DNA of 64,000 nucleotides from Salvelinus alpinus (lineage: Eukaryota > Chordata > Actinopteri > Salmoniformes > Salmonidae): the NCBI RefSeq assembly GCF_045679555.1, contig NC_092091.1:16354572-16418571 (forward strand). Reading direction: 5' to 3'. Positions 24,701-33,986 of the stretch are shown one piece after another. The notes beneath the pieces are model-generated. The model was not told the origin of the DNA and ran no database searches. It worked only from the letters and a program-made list of their open reading frames with translations. The stretch's first letter is position 1. Each line of letters begins with the position of its first letter. The translations under genes and the position numbers were made by a program.

Positions 24701-25733
24701 ATAATAATAATAATAGTTGTCCAATATACTTGTTCAAATAGCAGCCGATAAGACAGCTAACGAATTAGCGGGCCTCAGATGAGCGTTCAGGTAACGTCGG
24801 GACGGAGGTGCCAGTTGGATAAATCCCTCGGGCAGATAACGTCGGCAGTCAGTCGCGGCAGTCAGTCGTGAAGGCCCGGTGGGGTTCCGTATCTGCAGCA
24901 GCAACAAAAGAAACGGGTCCGGGTGGTGATGGAACTCCTCAGCTGGCTAGCTCCAGAATGATTAGAGTTTGCTCCGGGGTCGACGTAAGCCAATAGTCAC
25001 ACGGTTTGCAGCTAGCTAGCTGCGAAATCAAGGTACAAGTGTCCAGAGCCTGCGGCTGGAATCCGGGGAAACTGAGAGAAAAAAAAAAGAGTCCCGGAAT
25101 GCTCCGGTCCGAGTCGCGTTGCACAAAAGTGCCGGTAGATTATCGAGCTAAAGGAATAGCTGATGACCACTAAACGTGGGCAGCTGAAACACCAACGCTA
25201 GCCAGCAAACCGGCTAATTTCGGGGCAGCTACAGATTAGCTTCTGGCTAGCTATCGGAGTAGCTTCTGGTTAAGCTTTCATGCTATCTTCTGAATTAGCC
25301 CCTGGCTAGCTTCCACGATGGATTTTCAGATTGAGGTAAGTAATACTTTTGTAATTGGTGAAGCGGGTTGCAGGAAAGCTTTTGCAGGAAAGCTTTTGTA
25401 GTTGAGTTCTTGGATAATAAAATAGATAAAAGATATGCGAAGAAAGGTGTAAATATATATATATACAGGACACGAACAATACGGAACAGAAAAAGACGTC
25501 TGAACTGCTAAGCCACCTTGGAATAGAGGTGACGAATAGACTTGACGACATGTTGTTTGGCTTCAACACTCAAATATCTCAAGGTTATAATTTACTGAAT
25601 TTTTAACCCTGAACCTTTGACTATGTTGCTATTGCAGGATAAGGAACTGCGTAATGTTGGAGACTGGCGTCAGAACATTGAAGACAAGTCCGGAATGGAC
25701 GGGAGGAAGAAGATGTTTGAGTCCGAGGGTTAA
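18732..25733 (+). CDS. tnni2: Fast skeletal troponin I, copy 1 (178 aa)
   Basis: Coding exons are 18732-18739, 18849-18885, 19065-19193, 19730-19819, 19934-20110 and 25638-25733, all GT-AG with matching phases. Troponin I is the inhibitory subunit of the thin-filament troponin complex: it binds actin-tropomyosin and, when Ca rises, troponin C. The protein starts [15 protein letters not shown]. About residues 16-58 are the N-terminal TnC-binding part. About 59-100 form the helix pairing with troponin T ([19 protein letters not shown]). The inhibitory region is about 101-114 ([14 protein letters not shown]), followed by the switch segment ([15 protein letters not shown]) and a C-terminal actin-binding end with [21 protein letters not shown]. 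Length and motifs match the fast isoform; the slow and cardiac N-terminal extensions are absent. The last intron is 5.5 kb because it contains a full LINE. An AATAAA lies at 25896-25901. Subfamily: with copy 2. Confidence 0.96.
19365..19690. repeat. (GTA)n-type trinucleotide repeat in intron 4 of copy 1
   Basis: About 320 bases of imperfect AGT/AGC triplets, ending in GAT and ATT triplets. It produces spurious ORFs of Ser, Val or Leu runs on both strands. It lies between the 129-base and 90-base exons. Confidence 0.95.
21163..24453 (-). CDS. LINE polyprotein: 2A-like motif, APE endonuclease, reverse transcriptase (1096 aa)
   Basis: The frame is open further upstream to about 24757, but the first in-frame ATG is at 24453. 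The TTG at 24645 is not a credible eukaryotic start, so I start at 24453. Numbered from that ATG: residues about 9-25 are hydrophobic ([15 protein letters not shown]); about 107-121 are hydrophobic ([16 protein letters not shown]); 125-133 read GDVEVNPGP, matching the 2A consensus DxExNPGP. The APE endonuclease follows: HVNIRSL (N162), SESW (E189), GDLN (D293) and SDH (356-358). The reverse transcriptase has [10 protein letters not shown] (727-736), [10 protein letters not shown] (785-794) and LYADD (815-819). There is no internal stop. In known 2A sequences the ribosome skips the last Gly-Pro bond, which here would give a 132-residue N-terminal protein and a 964-residue enzyme. The clade looks like the CR1/L2/Rex group, not resolved. 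Confidence 0.93.
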   Translation of the reverse strand: MPLLNVNMPCPLLFWLVFIGLFHCRDSSPALYTISNLSVPPPTYAMTSPGFNDVSRDNISLIITQYLGLPPLYSHPTIPLSVHYSFKLFYRPQKPPFTLCSCSSRRPILIAFSRTLILLLLCSSGDVEVNPGPAVPGSTPIPQALSFDDFCNRNSLGFMHVNIRSLLPKFVLFTALAHSANPDVLAVSESWLRKTTKNSDIFIPNYKIFRQDRTAKGGGVAIYCKDCLQSSVILSRSVPKQFELLLLKIHLSKNKSLTVAACYRPPSAPSCALDTICELIAPHLSSELVLLGDLNLNMLNTPATLQSKLDALNLTQIINEPTRYHPNSVNTGTLIDIILTNLPSKYTSAVFNQDLSDHCLIACIRNGSAVKRPPLITVKRSLKHFSEQAFLIDLAGVSWKDIDLIPSVEDAWSFFKNAFLTILNKHAPFKKFRTRNRYSPWFSPDLTALNQQKNILWRSALASNSPRDMQLFREARNQYTQAVRTAKASYFKQKFASCNTNSKKFWDTVKSMENKNTSSQLPTALKIGNTVTTDKSTIIENFNKHFSTAGHAFHLATPTPDNSTALPSATRPSLPHFSFSQIQSADVLNELQNLDPYKSAGLDNLDPFFLKLSAEIVATPITSLFNLSFVSSEIPKDWKAAAVIPLFKGGDTLDPNCYRPISILPCLSKVFESQVNKQITDHFESHHTFSAMQSGFRAGHGCTSATLKVINDIVTAIDRKQYCAAVFIDLAKAFDSVNHHILIGRLDSLGFSNDCLAWFTNYFSDRVQCVKSEGLLSGPLAVSMGVPQGSILGPTLFSVYINDVALAAGDSLIHLYADDTILYTSGPSFDTVLTTLQASFNAIQLSFRGLQLLLNTSKTKCMLFNRSLPAPARLSNITTLDGSDLEYVDTYKYLGVWLDCKLSFQTHIKHLQSKVKSRIGFLFRNKASFTHAAKHTLVKLTILPILDFGDVIYKIASKTLLNKLDAVYHSAIRFVTKAPYTTHHCDLYTLVGWPSLHTRRQTHWFQVIYKTLLGKVPPYLSSLVTIAAPTCSTRSSRYISLVTPKTNSSFGRLSFQFSAANDWNELQKSLKLETPISLTSFKHQLSEQLIDYCTCI
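24055..24081 (-). other. 2A-like translational recoding motif
   Basis: Codons for GDVEVNPGP in the LINE ORF. All consensus positions (D, E, N, P, G, P) are present, directly after a Leu-rich stretch, as in active 2A sequences (upstream helix then the DxExNPGP turn). 2A-like sequences are known in several APE-type non-LTR retrotransposons. Activity in this copy is inferred. Confidence 0.85.
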
Positions 25734-26064
25734 TTTAGTCTATCATTTCCCTGTATAGATCCCGCAAAGCAACACAAAACTCTCACTTGTTTGAACATTT
25801 CTCTTATTGAGCACTATGGTATCATTTGAACCAGTGTATGTGTCTGTAAAACGAAAGGACAATTAAATGTTTCGAGTGGAACAGAAACTTGCGTTAATAA
25901 ATGCTTTTCAGATTGCCACAATTTCTTGTACCTGTGTGATCAGATCTATGTTTTGTCTCTGTCTTGTCTAAATGTACCTCTAGTCTAGAACATGTGTTAT
26001 GTTTGTTAGTTCAAATATATATGACAAACATATTTTCTGCCAGTTTTTATCTTCTTTTGTTTTT

Positions 26065-26093
26065 CCTGATGTAACATCTGTTGTTACATCAGG
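26065..26093. other. Perfect 12-bp inverted repeat with 5-base loop
   Basis: CCTGATGTAACA, loop TCTGT, TGTTACATCAGG. It lies about 330 bases downstream of the copy 1 stop codon and 165 bases past its AATAAA. Confidence 0.9.
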
Positions 26094-26327
26094 AGTGATG
26101 GTTGCTCAATTGCCTTACAGTACACAGCCTGACTAGACTGTGCAGTATGATAGGCACAGTGTTATCACGTGATATGGAGTGAAGTGCCACCAATGTCTAT
26201 CACTCTAGAATCATATTCACAAGTCCTCTAGAGGAATTGCCAGCCAGTGATTTACAACCTGACTGACAGATATAATGTGACCTGACCATATTAAACCCTC
26301 AGTAATAGCACATTCTGACCTTACCCA

Positions 26328-26411
26328 CTGGGCATGGACGTCAATTCAACGTCTATTCCACGTTGGTAATTTCATTGAAACATTGTTGATTCAACCAGTG
26401 TGTGCCCAGTC
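26328..26411. repeat. Short fold-back repeat
   Basis: CACTGGGCAT at the left and GTGTGCCCAGT at the right are inverted. Between them, TTCAACGTCTATTCCACG and a diverged inverted part form imperfect arms. It looks like a small MITE of unassigned family. Confidence 0.5.
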
Positions 26412-26542
26412 GGTAGAAGTTTGGCTAATTGTATGTTCTGGTTTGCTAGAGGTACAGTATCAGTTGATAGTAAACAGTAGTTAAGAAACAAGCAGAGCAC
26501 TATTGGTTGTTGCCTGGGTAACCACTTATTGGATATAAAGAG

Positions 26543-26930
26543 ATGTTGTCAGGTGGTGCAGCTGTGGAGGGTGTGAGTGAAGAGGAGAAGAACTCTTCTT
26601 GGGAAGTGGGGTAAGTGAGGCGAGCCGCGAGGCAGGCCTAGTGCCTGGCCATGGCTCTGTTAATTGATTAAATATGTGAGAACTGATTATAAATGTTAGT
26701 AATTAGGTAGCATTGATGGATGGTTTCAAGTAGCACTCAAGATGTTTCCAGTTTCATTCTTTCATCCACAGTGAAAAATGGAGTTAGTAGAGAAAAAGAT
26801 ATCCATGAACCATCCTTGTCCATCTTACTTGTCTTTCAGTGGGAGATCTGAAAGTGACAGAACTGTCATCAGGTCCTTTGGGCGCCTCAGAAGCCACGGA
26901 CATAAATCTCAGACACATGATGCCTCCGAG
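26543..26930 (+). other. Candidate unassigned two-exon coding segment
   Basis: 26543-26610 (ATG through GTGGG, donor GTAAGTGAG) and 26840-26930 (acceptor GTCTTTCAG, donor GTACGAC) have good splice signals. They join in phase to 53 open codons (MLSGGAAVEGVSEEEKNSSW, then EVGGRSESDRTVIRSFGRLR and further). A TATAAAG lies at 26534-26540, too close to serve as a TATA box for this ATG. No homologue is recognised. It does not join in frame to the copy 2 start exon. It could be an exon of an unknown transcript, a relic, or chance. Confidence 0.3.
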
Positions 26931-27226
26931 GTACGACCAGTTCAATAGTTTGGCATCCTTTTACGATAAACATCATGGGTGCCAGTTGCACGTCTGGCCT
27001 TCTGATAATGTGTGAATTATAGCATTCTCTATTACTGTTGGTGTGAGTGGCCTTTAAAGTTCTGAGTACTGGCCATGCATGCTCCTTATGGGTGATGGCA
27101 TATGCTAAATAAAAGATGATGAAATAAGAACAACCATCTTGAAGGACGTGTTATTTATACTAGAGCCGCTGGGGGAGGGGAAGGAACAGGGAAACACCGT
27201 ACTGTATTTCATGACCTTGTCAGCCC

Positions 27227-27386
27227 ATTGGTTTGGTCTGTAATCCGCTTCCATAAAGAGAAATGGAGGATTATAGCGAGGGATCAGAAAATGCAATATA
27301 TACCTTCTTAACACTTGAGCTGCCTGCGATCAGTCAGTCAGTTGGGGATCCCTTAACAAGCCTGTGCTGCTCTCTTTATTCCCGAG
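27227..27386 (+). promoter_or_regulatory. tnni2: Promoter and untranslated exon 1 of tnni2 copy 2
   Basis: ATTGGTTTGG at 27227, CCATAAAGAGAAA at 27251 and TGCAATATATACC at 27292-27304 match the block before copy 1. The donor at 27386 is GAG|GTGAGAACC. The acceptor for the next exon is at 31865. Confidence 0.72.
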
Positions 27387-28344
27387 GTGAGAACCAACGC
27401 TTACAGTATGTCCCTCTCTGTCTGTTCTGTACTTCTAACTAGTTAGACACTATCTGAAGGAGAGAAGATTTATTAAGATTTTACTCAGGTTTTAGTTTTC
27501 GGAGAAACTACATTTTTCTAGCTATGATATACAGAAGCATTGTGGTCTTTGCGCTAACTTATTAATGAGAAATTGCAGAATTATAGTGATATGCCTATTT
27601 AATGTCAATACTTGGCTGTTGGTTGAGGAAAATAAGATTGTTTTATAAAGATTTTAGCATGTGAAATGCATTTTAGTTTGTGAAATGAATGGGAATTGTA
27701 TTGTGTATTGCAATTGTATTGCACTGTAGCTAATTATTCATTTGTATTTGGTTGTTATTGTTGGCTCTAGTCCAAGAGTGTTAAATGTCTTTCCTGTAGT
27801 CATAAACTGATGCGTTTGGATTGTTGCTTTATGTAGTACTGCTCTTTCTACATGACATCTTATTCTTATTCAAATATATTTAATCTCTGTCACTAATGTT
27901 TAAATGACTCAAATGATATATAATTCGAAAAATACTGACAACAAAGTTTTCAAAATCATAACTCAATTACTCAATTACTTGGTTTATTTCAATACATTTT
28001 ATAGATATTTTTTTTGTTTTGTACAGTATTTCATGATTTATTTTGTCGGTGTATCTTAATTTGTAAACTTTCAATAGTAGTATTTGCATAAGAAAATGTT
28101 CTCAGGTACCAGTAGTGTATTGAATGTGTTTTAGTAAGCAGACCGTATAATTATCTATGGGGTGGTAAATGATAGATGTAAATGGACTGATGATGTGACA
28201 TGTAGAAATGGTACACCACCACAAGACATAAATCTGAAAGCGATCGTCAAATGTTTTCCTTCCTCTCAACACCATATTTTAGACATACCTACACAGCCTG
28301 TTACAACGTTATAGACATCTCTGATACATCACCTAATTGGCAAT

Positions 28345-28352
28345 CTGGACAA

Positions 28353-28385
<33 letters not shown>

Positions 28386-28397
28386 AAAACATAAACA

Positions 28398-28433
<36 letters not shown>
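28345..28433. repeat. (TA)n microsatellite
   Basis: Mostly alternating AT for about 90 bases, interrupted by AAAAACATAAACA. It directly abuts the left end of a Tc1-like element whose target is TA. Confidence 0.95.
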
Positions 28434-28435
<2 letters not shown>

Positions 28436-29945
28436 CAGTACCAGTGAAAAGTTTGGACACACCTACTCATTCAAGTGTTTTTATTTATTTAGACTATTTA
28501 CATTGTATAATAATAGTGAAGACATCAAAACTATGAAATAACACATATGGAATCATGTAGTAACCAAAAAAGTGTTAAACATATCAAAATATATGTTATA
28601 TTTTAGATTCTTCAAAGTAGCCACCCTTTGCCTTGATGACAGCTTTGCACACTCTTGGCATTCTCTCAACCAGCTTCACCTGGAATGCTTTTCCAACAGT
28701 CTGGAAGGAGTTCCCACATATGCTAAGCACTTGTTGTCTGCTTATCCTTCACTCTGCGGTCCAGCTCATCCCAAACCATCTCAATTAGGTTGAGGTGGGG
28801 TGACTGTGGAGGCCAGGTCATCTGATGCAGCACTCCATCACTCTCCTTCTTGGTCAAATAGCCCTTACACAGCCTGGATGTGTGTTGGGTCATTGTCCTG
28901 TGGAAAAACAAATGATAGTCTCACTAAACGCAAACCAGATGGGATGGCATATCGCTGCAGAATGCCGTGGTAGCCATGCTGGTTAAGTGTGCCTTGAATT
29001 CTAAATAAGTGTCACCAGCAAAGCACACCCACACCATCCCACCTCCTCCTCCATGCTTCACGGTGGGAGCCACACAGATCATCCGTTCACCTACTCTGCG
29101 TCTCAGAAAGACACGGCGGTTGAAGGCAAAAATCTCAAATTTGGACTGATCAGACCAAAGGACAGATTCCACCGGTCTAATGTCCATTGCTCGTGTTTCT
29201 TGGCCCAAGCAAGTCTCTTCTTATTATTGGTGTCCTTTAGTAGTGGTTTCTTTGCAGCAATTAGACCATGAATGCCTGATTCACGCAGTCTCCTCTGAAC
29301 AGTTGATGTTGAGATGTGTCTGTTACTTGAACTCTGTGAAGCATTTATTTGGGATGCAATCTGAGGTGCAGTTAACTCTAATGAACGTATCCTCTTCAGC
29401 AGAGGTAACTCTGGGTCTTCCTTTCCTGTGGCAGTCCTCATGAGAGCTAGTTTCATCATAGAGCTTGCTGGTTTTTGCAACTGCACTTGAAGAGACTTTC
29501 AAAGTTCTTGAAATGTTCAGTAATGACTGACCTTAATTTCTTAAAATAATGATGGACTGTCGTTTCTCTTTGCTTATTTGAGCTGTTCTTGCCATAATAT
29601 GGACTTGGTCTTTTACCAAATAGGCTATCTTCTGTATATCACCTATAACTTATCAAAACACAACTGTTTGGTTCAAATGCATTAAGAAGGAAATAAATTC
29701 CACTATTTAACTTTCAACTAGGCACACCTGTTAATTGAAATGTATTCCTCATGAAGCTGGTTGAGAGAATGCCAAGAGTGTGCAAAGCTGTCATCAAGGC
29801 AAAGGGTGGCTACTTTGAAGAATCTCAATTATAAAATATATTTTGATTTGTTTAACACTTTTTTCGTTACTGTATGATTCCATATGTGTTATTTCATAGG
29901 TTTGATGTCGTCACTATTATTCTACAGTGTAGAAAATAGTCAAAT
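28436..29945 (-). mobile_element. Third-family Tc1-like transposon, broken transposase
   Basis: The left end CAGTACCAGTGAAAAGTTTG follows TA. The right end has decayed near GTAGAAAATAGT. The minus strand carries transposase fragments: [20 protein letters not shown] and [20 protein letters not shown] (about 29103-29486), [13 protein letters not shown] with KHGGGGGMVW (28924-29208), and [19 protein letters not shown] (28723-28911). These include the first Asp (SDQ) and the final Glu region of the DDE triad. Several frameshifts separate them. Confidence 0.92.
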
Positions 29946-30431
29946 TATTTGTATTATTTTCTACATCTACAATAGACTGACATCTTTACTAGACCCGGTC
30001 CAAAATCTGTGCTATGTGATGTTTGAAAAGACAACATTTCACTAGCCGGCGGGCTAGTTGGGTACATTTTCAACTAACCCGGTGTGAAAAGTTCTAGCCA
30101 TCGTCAACCATAATTTCTATCCCTGCATGTCAGCTCACAAGAGTTGCTGTACTGTAAATACATCTATGCCTGTTTAGTTGAGCTTATTGAAGCTGGAGTG
30201 ATACTATTTCAATTAAACATTTTAAAAGTAATGTGCAGCTCTGTGAAGTTCCCTCTCTTCTGCAAGTATGAAGGACGAGAGTTTTTCAGAACGGTACTGC
30301 TTTAAACAGTATTATTGGACATTCATGGCTTTGGTTAATTGCACAATAAACTAATCTGAATTTGAATCTGAACAATAATCACCCCGGATAGAAAAAGAGA
30401 TATGCTAAGAAACACATTTTTATAATACATA

Positions 30432-31142
30432 CACTATCGTTCTAAAGTTTGGGGTCACTTAGAAATGTCCTTGTTTTTGAAAGAAAAGCTGTGTACTACT
30501 CCCTTCACAGAACAGTGCACACTGGCTCTACGCAGAATGGAAAGTGCACCGGGGCCTCCCACTCCTCTTTCTATTCTGGTTAGAGCCAGTTTGCGCTGTT
30601 CTGTGAAGGGAGTAGTACACTGCGTTGTACGAGATCTTCAGCTTCTTGGCAATTTCTCACATGGAATAGCCTTCATTTCTCAGAACAAGCATAGACTGAC
30701 GAGTTTCAGAAGAAAGTGCTTTGTTTCTGCCGATTTTGAGCCTGTAATCGAACCCACAAATGCCGATGGTCCAGATACTCAACTAGTCTAAAGAAGGCCA
30801 GTTTTATTGCTTCTTTAATCAGAACAACAGTTTTCAGCTGTGCTAACATAATTGCAAAAGGGTTTTCCAACGATCAATTATCCTTTTAAAATGATAAACT
30901 TGGATTAGCTAACACAACGTGCCATTAGAACACAGGAGTGATGGTTGCTGATAATGGGGCTCTGTACGCCTATGTAGCTATTCCATGAAGAAATTAGCTG
31001 TTTCCAGCTACAATAGTCATTTACAACATTATCAATGTCTACACGTTATTTCTGATGAATTTTATGTTTTTTTAATGGAAATTTGCTTTTCTTTCAAAAA
31101 CAAGGACATTTCCAAGTGACCCCAAACATTTGAACGGTAGTG
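30432..31142. mobile_element. Fourth-family Tc1-like element, 711-bp deletion derivative
   Basis: The ends CACTATCGTTCTAAAGTTTG and the reverse complement of CAAACATTTGAACGGTAGTG are flanked by TA (30430-30431 and 31143-31144). The inverted match continues into AAATGTCCTTGTTTTTGAAA. The interior has a second, nested inverted repeat: TACTCCCTTCACAGAACAG near 30497 and CTGTTCTGTGAAGGGAGTA near 30596. Only short traces of transposase remain. Confidence 0.88.
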
Positions 31143-31865
31143 TATATTCAGTGTAATTAATCATGGAGAATGGAGACAGTTGAGTGAGTACAATGAACTG
31201 ACCTGATGGAGCAGCAGCAGTTATTTTTGAGACAAGGCCTAACGTCTTGGTCATCTAAGGGATGTTCTAGAAGGCAATGGCAGGGCTGGTGGCAGGGCTG
31301 GCACCACCAGCTGCGGTGTTGGGTTACTGTGACCTCTCAGAGACAAGCCTACAATAACACAGAGCCATTTTAGACAAGATCTGGGCCCAATTTAGATCTC
31401 CTCAACACAAGATAACTTCCCCGTCTCCAGGGAAACGATACCCAGAGCCCAGACCAAAGATTTGGAGTCGACTGAGTTTAAGGAATTCGGAATGTATTCT
31501 TATCACTTGTCTCAATTACAAAAGCAAGTAAGAAGAGCGTTGTAAATCATAGCTGCATGCCATGGCCCCCGTTGGAAGTAGGGCTGAACAGGGATAATTG
31601 TAAAAAGGGACAGACTTAATAACACAAATTAGAAATAGCCTCTTATTCAATGTGCTTAAAAAATATATACTTTTTTCATGCTTTGACTACTTTTTTGTAT
31701 TGACCGGTCTAGCATTCTCCATGTACCTTATCCTATATAATAGTATCAGTAATCCTACTGGTGTAGTTTTGTAATTGGTATAGCTGAGGATATACCAGTA
31801 TTGTTGGTATAATGTTTGCTATTATGAGTACATCATTCATGTTTACTGTTGTTTTGCATTTCTAG

Positions 31866-31890
31866 GAAGTGAAGACACAAAACAGCCAAG
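31866..31890 (+). other. tnni2: 5' UTR part of the start exon, tnni2 copy 2
   Basis: The acceptor CATTTCTAG ends at 31865. The segment ends in GCCAAG before ATG, as in copy 3. Confidence 0.85.
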
Positions 31891-33986
31891 ATGGCTGAGT
31901 AAGTATAGGCCAATACTTTGTCTACATGTTGTGTTTCAAGTGTTTAGGTAGTTGTACTTAACCTGACTTTCTTTCCTTGGTCCAATAGCAAGAAAGGCAA
32001 CGTGTCCTCAAGCCGTAAGCACACTCTGAAGGTAAGGAATCCCACACAGCCATTTTAATGTTTTACGTAGAATAAAACATGTAATAATGTATAAAAATCA
32101 TAATATAACATACTTTTAAAAAGTAGTAAAACAAAGGGAGATATAGGTCAATTATCTGTCAACTGTCATAATTTGTCTCCAGAGTTGTATGCTGGCACTT
32201 GCTAAGGATTGGCTTGAAGCTGAAGCATTAGAGAAAGTTAAAGAGAGGGAGAGATACATGGAAGAGAACTGCCCTCCTCTGGAGATGTCCCACTCCAAGG
32301 ATGATTTGACGGTATGATATTCAGATATTCAAAGACAGACATTATGAAAACATATCATACCTGCTTGATACAGTGTGTTGTATGAATTGTGCTTCTATCC
32401 GGATCAGCTGTACTAAGTTCAAGCATAAAAATAGGTATTGTATGAAGACAGTTACATTTTCCTTTGTTGCATTCTTTCATTAGGAGCTTTGCAAAAAGAT
32501 GTACGACAAAATTAATGTGATTGATGAGGAGAGATACAACTTAGAATATAAAGTGATCATGGTTTGCAATGAGGTAAGCAACTGTCTTGTCTGTTCCGTT
32601 TTTTAATGTTTCAATATAAATATACAGTGCCTTCAGAAAGACTTATTACACATTTTGTTGTGTTACAGCTTGAATTAAAAATGGATTAAATAGATTTTGA
32701 TTCTCACCTATCTACACACAATACCCCACAATGACAAATTGAAAACATGTTTTTAGATATTTTTGCAAATGTATTAAAAATGAAATACAGAGACATCTCT
32801 GAGTAAAATCACCTTTGGCTGTGATGACAGCTGTGAGTCTTTCTGGATAATTCTCTAAGAGCTTTCCACACCTGTATTGTGAAACATTTGCCTATTATTA
32901 TTTTCAAAATTCTTCATTCTCTGTCAAATTAGTTGATCATTGCTAGACAACCATTTTCAGGTTTTGCCATTGATTTTAATGTAGATTTAAGTCTAAACTG
33001 TAACTCGACCACTCAGTAATATTCACTGTCTTCTTGGTAAGCAACTCCAGTATTGATTTGGCTTTGTGTTTTAGGTTATTGTCCTGCTGGGTCTTGAAAG
33101 GTGAATCAATCTCCCAGGGTCTTGAAAGGGTCTTTGTGGCTGAATTTGTGTTTGATATTCACTGCTCGACAGAGGGCTATAGAGATGAGGTAGTCATTCA
33201 CAAATCATATTAAACACTATTACTGCACACAGAGTGAGTCCATGCAACTTATTATGTGACTTGTTAAGGCTTGCCATAACCAAGGGGTTGAATACTTATT
33301 GACTCGAGACATTTTAGCTTTTCATTTTCTAATTGACTTGAAAAAATTTCGAAAAAAGAATTCCACTTTGACATTATGGGGTATGGTGTGTAAAAAAAGT
33401 TTATGAATGTTAAATTCAGGCTGTAACAAAATAACATTTTGAAAAAGTCAAGGGGTGTGAATACTTTCTGAAGGCACTGTATATACAATATATATATATA
33501 ACAGTATATATGGTATATGATAAATATATTTTATATGTATACAGTTCCTTTGTTGAGCCCACCTGAAACACTGATTTTCCTGTTCCAAAATTCCACCCAC
33601 TAGGTTTTAGACCTAAACATAAAAATAGTTGACCTGAGGGGCAAGTTCAAGAAGCCAGCTCTGAAGAAAGTGCGTATGTCTGCTGATGCTATGCTCCAGG
33701 CTCTGCTGGGCTCCAAGCACAAGGTGACCATGGATTTGAGATCCAACCTGAAACAAGTGAAGAAAGATGAGAAGAAAGAGGTGGGTCCATTAGGTTGGAT
33801 ATCGCATCGGGAGATATTGTCAATGTTGAACGAACTTTAGGCCTTGATATTCTACACTTCATTGTCTTCTCACCCTTTCTACCATCACAGGATAAGGAAT
33901 TGCGTGACGTTGGTGACTGGCGTAAGAACATTGACGACAAGGCTGGTATGGACGGCAGGAAGAAGATGTTTCAGGGAGATAATTAG
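31891..33986 (+). CDS. tnni2: Fast skeletal troponin I, copy 2 (180 aa)
   Basis: Coding exons are 31891-31898, 31989-32031, 32183-32311, 32484-32573, 33604-33780 and 33891-33986, all GT-AG. The second exon is 43 bases instead of 37, which adds two residues: the N-terminus is [17 protein letters not shown]. The first exon encodes MA rather than MS, and the split third codon gives Asp instead of Glu. Motifs in order: TnC-binding part ([20 protein letters not shown]), TnT-pairing helix ([16 protein letters not shown]), inhibitory region [14 protein letters not shown] at about 103-116, switch [15 protein letters not shown], and C-terminus [20 protein letters not shown] ending FQGDN. It is closest to copy 1 in the inhibitory and C-terminal exons. 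The intron between the 90- and 177-base exons holds a Tc1 derivative. AATAAA at 34122-34127. Confidence 0.96.
32625..33479. mobile_element. Tc1-like deletion derivative in an intron of tnni2 copy 2
   Basis: The ends CAGTGCCTTCAGAAAGACTT and AGTACTTTCTGAAGGCACTG-like inverted sequence are bounded by TA at 32623-32624 and 33480-33481. Length is 855 bases. No intact transposase segment remains. It is related to the elements at 6438, 35170 and 62570. Confidence 0.9.

Larger units (their letters stand above)
20695..25522 (-). mobile_element. Full-length LINE (APE-type non-LTR retrotransposon) antisense in tnni2 copy 1
   Basis: The element runs right to left. A GC-richer 5' region with repeated GCTAGCT motifs covers about 24760-25522. 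The single ORF is listed separately. The 3' region is A-rich and ends with repeated AATAAA-like sequence near 20695-20730. Similar short tail pieces recur at about 52995-53031 and 56963-57000, as expected of 5'-truncated relatives. I could not find a convincing target-site duplication, so both ends are approximate. The intact ORF suggests a young insertion. Confidence 0.9.

Noticed and set aside
26543-31898. Alternative N-terminus of tnni2 copy 2 using the candidate exons at 26.5-26.9 kb
   Set aside because: Joining 26930 to 31866 gives a stop after 10 codons and is out of frame with the troponin ATG.
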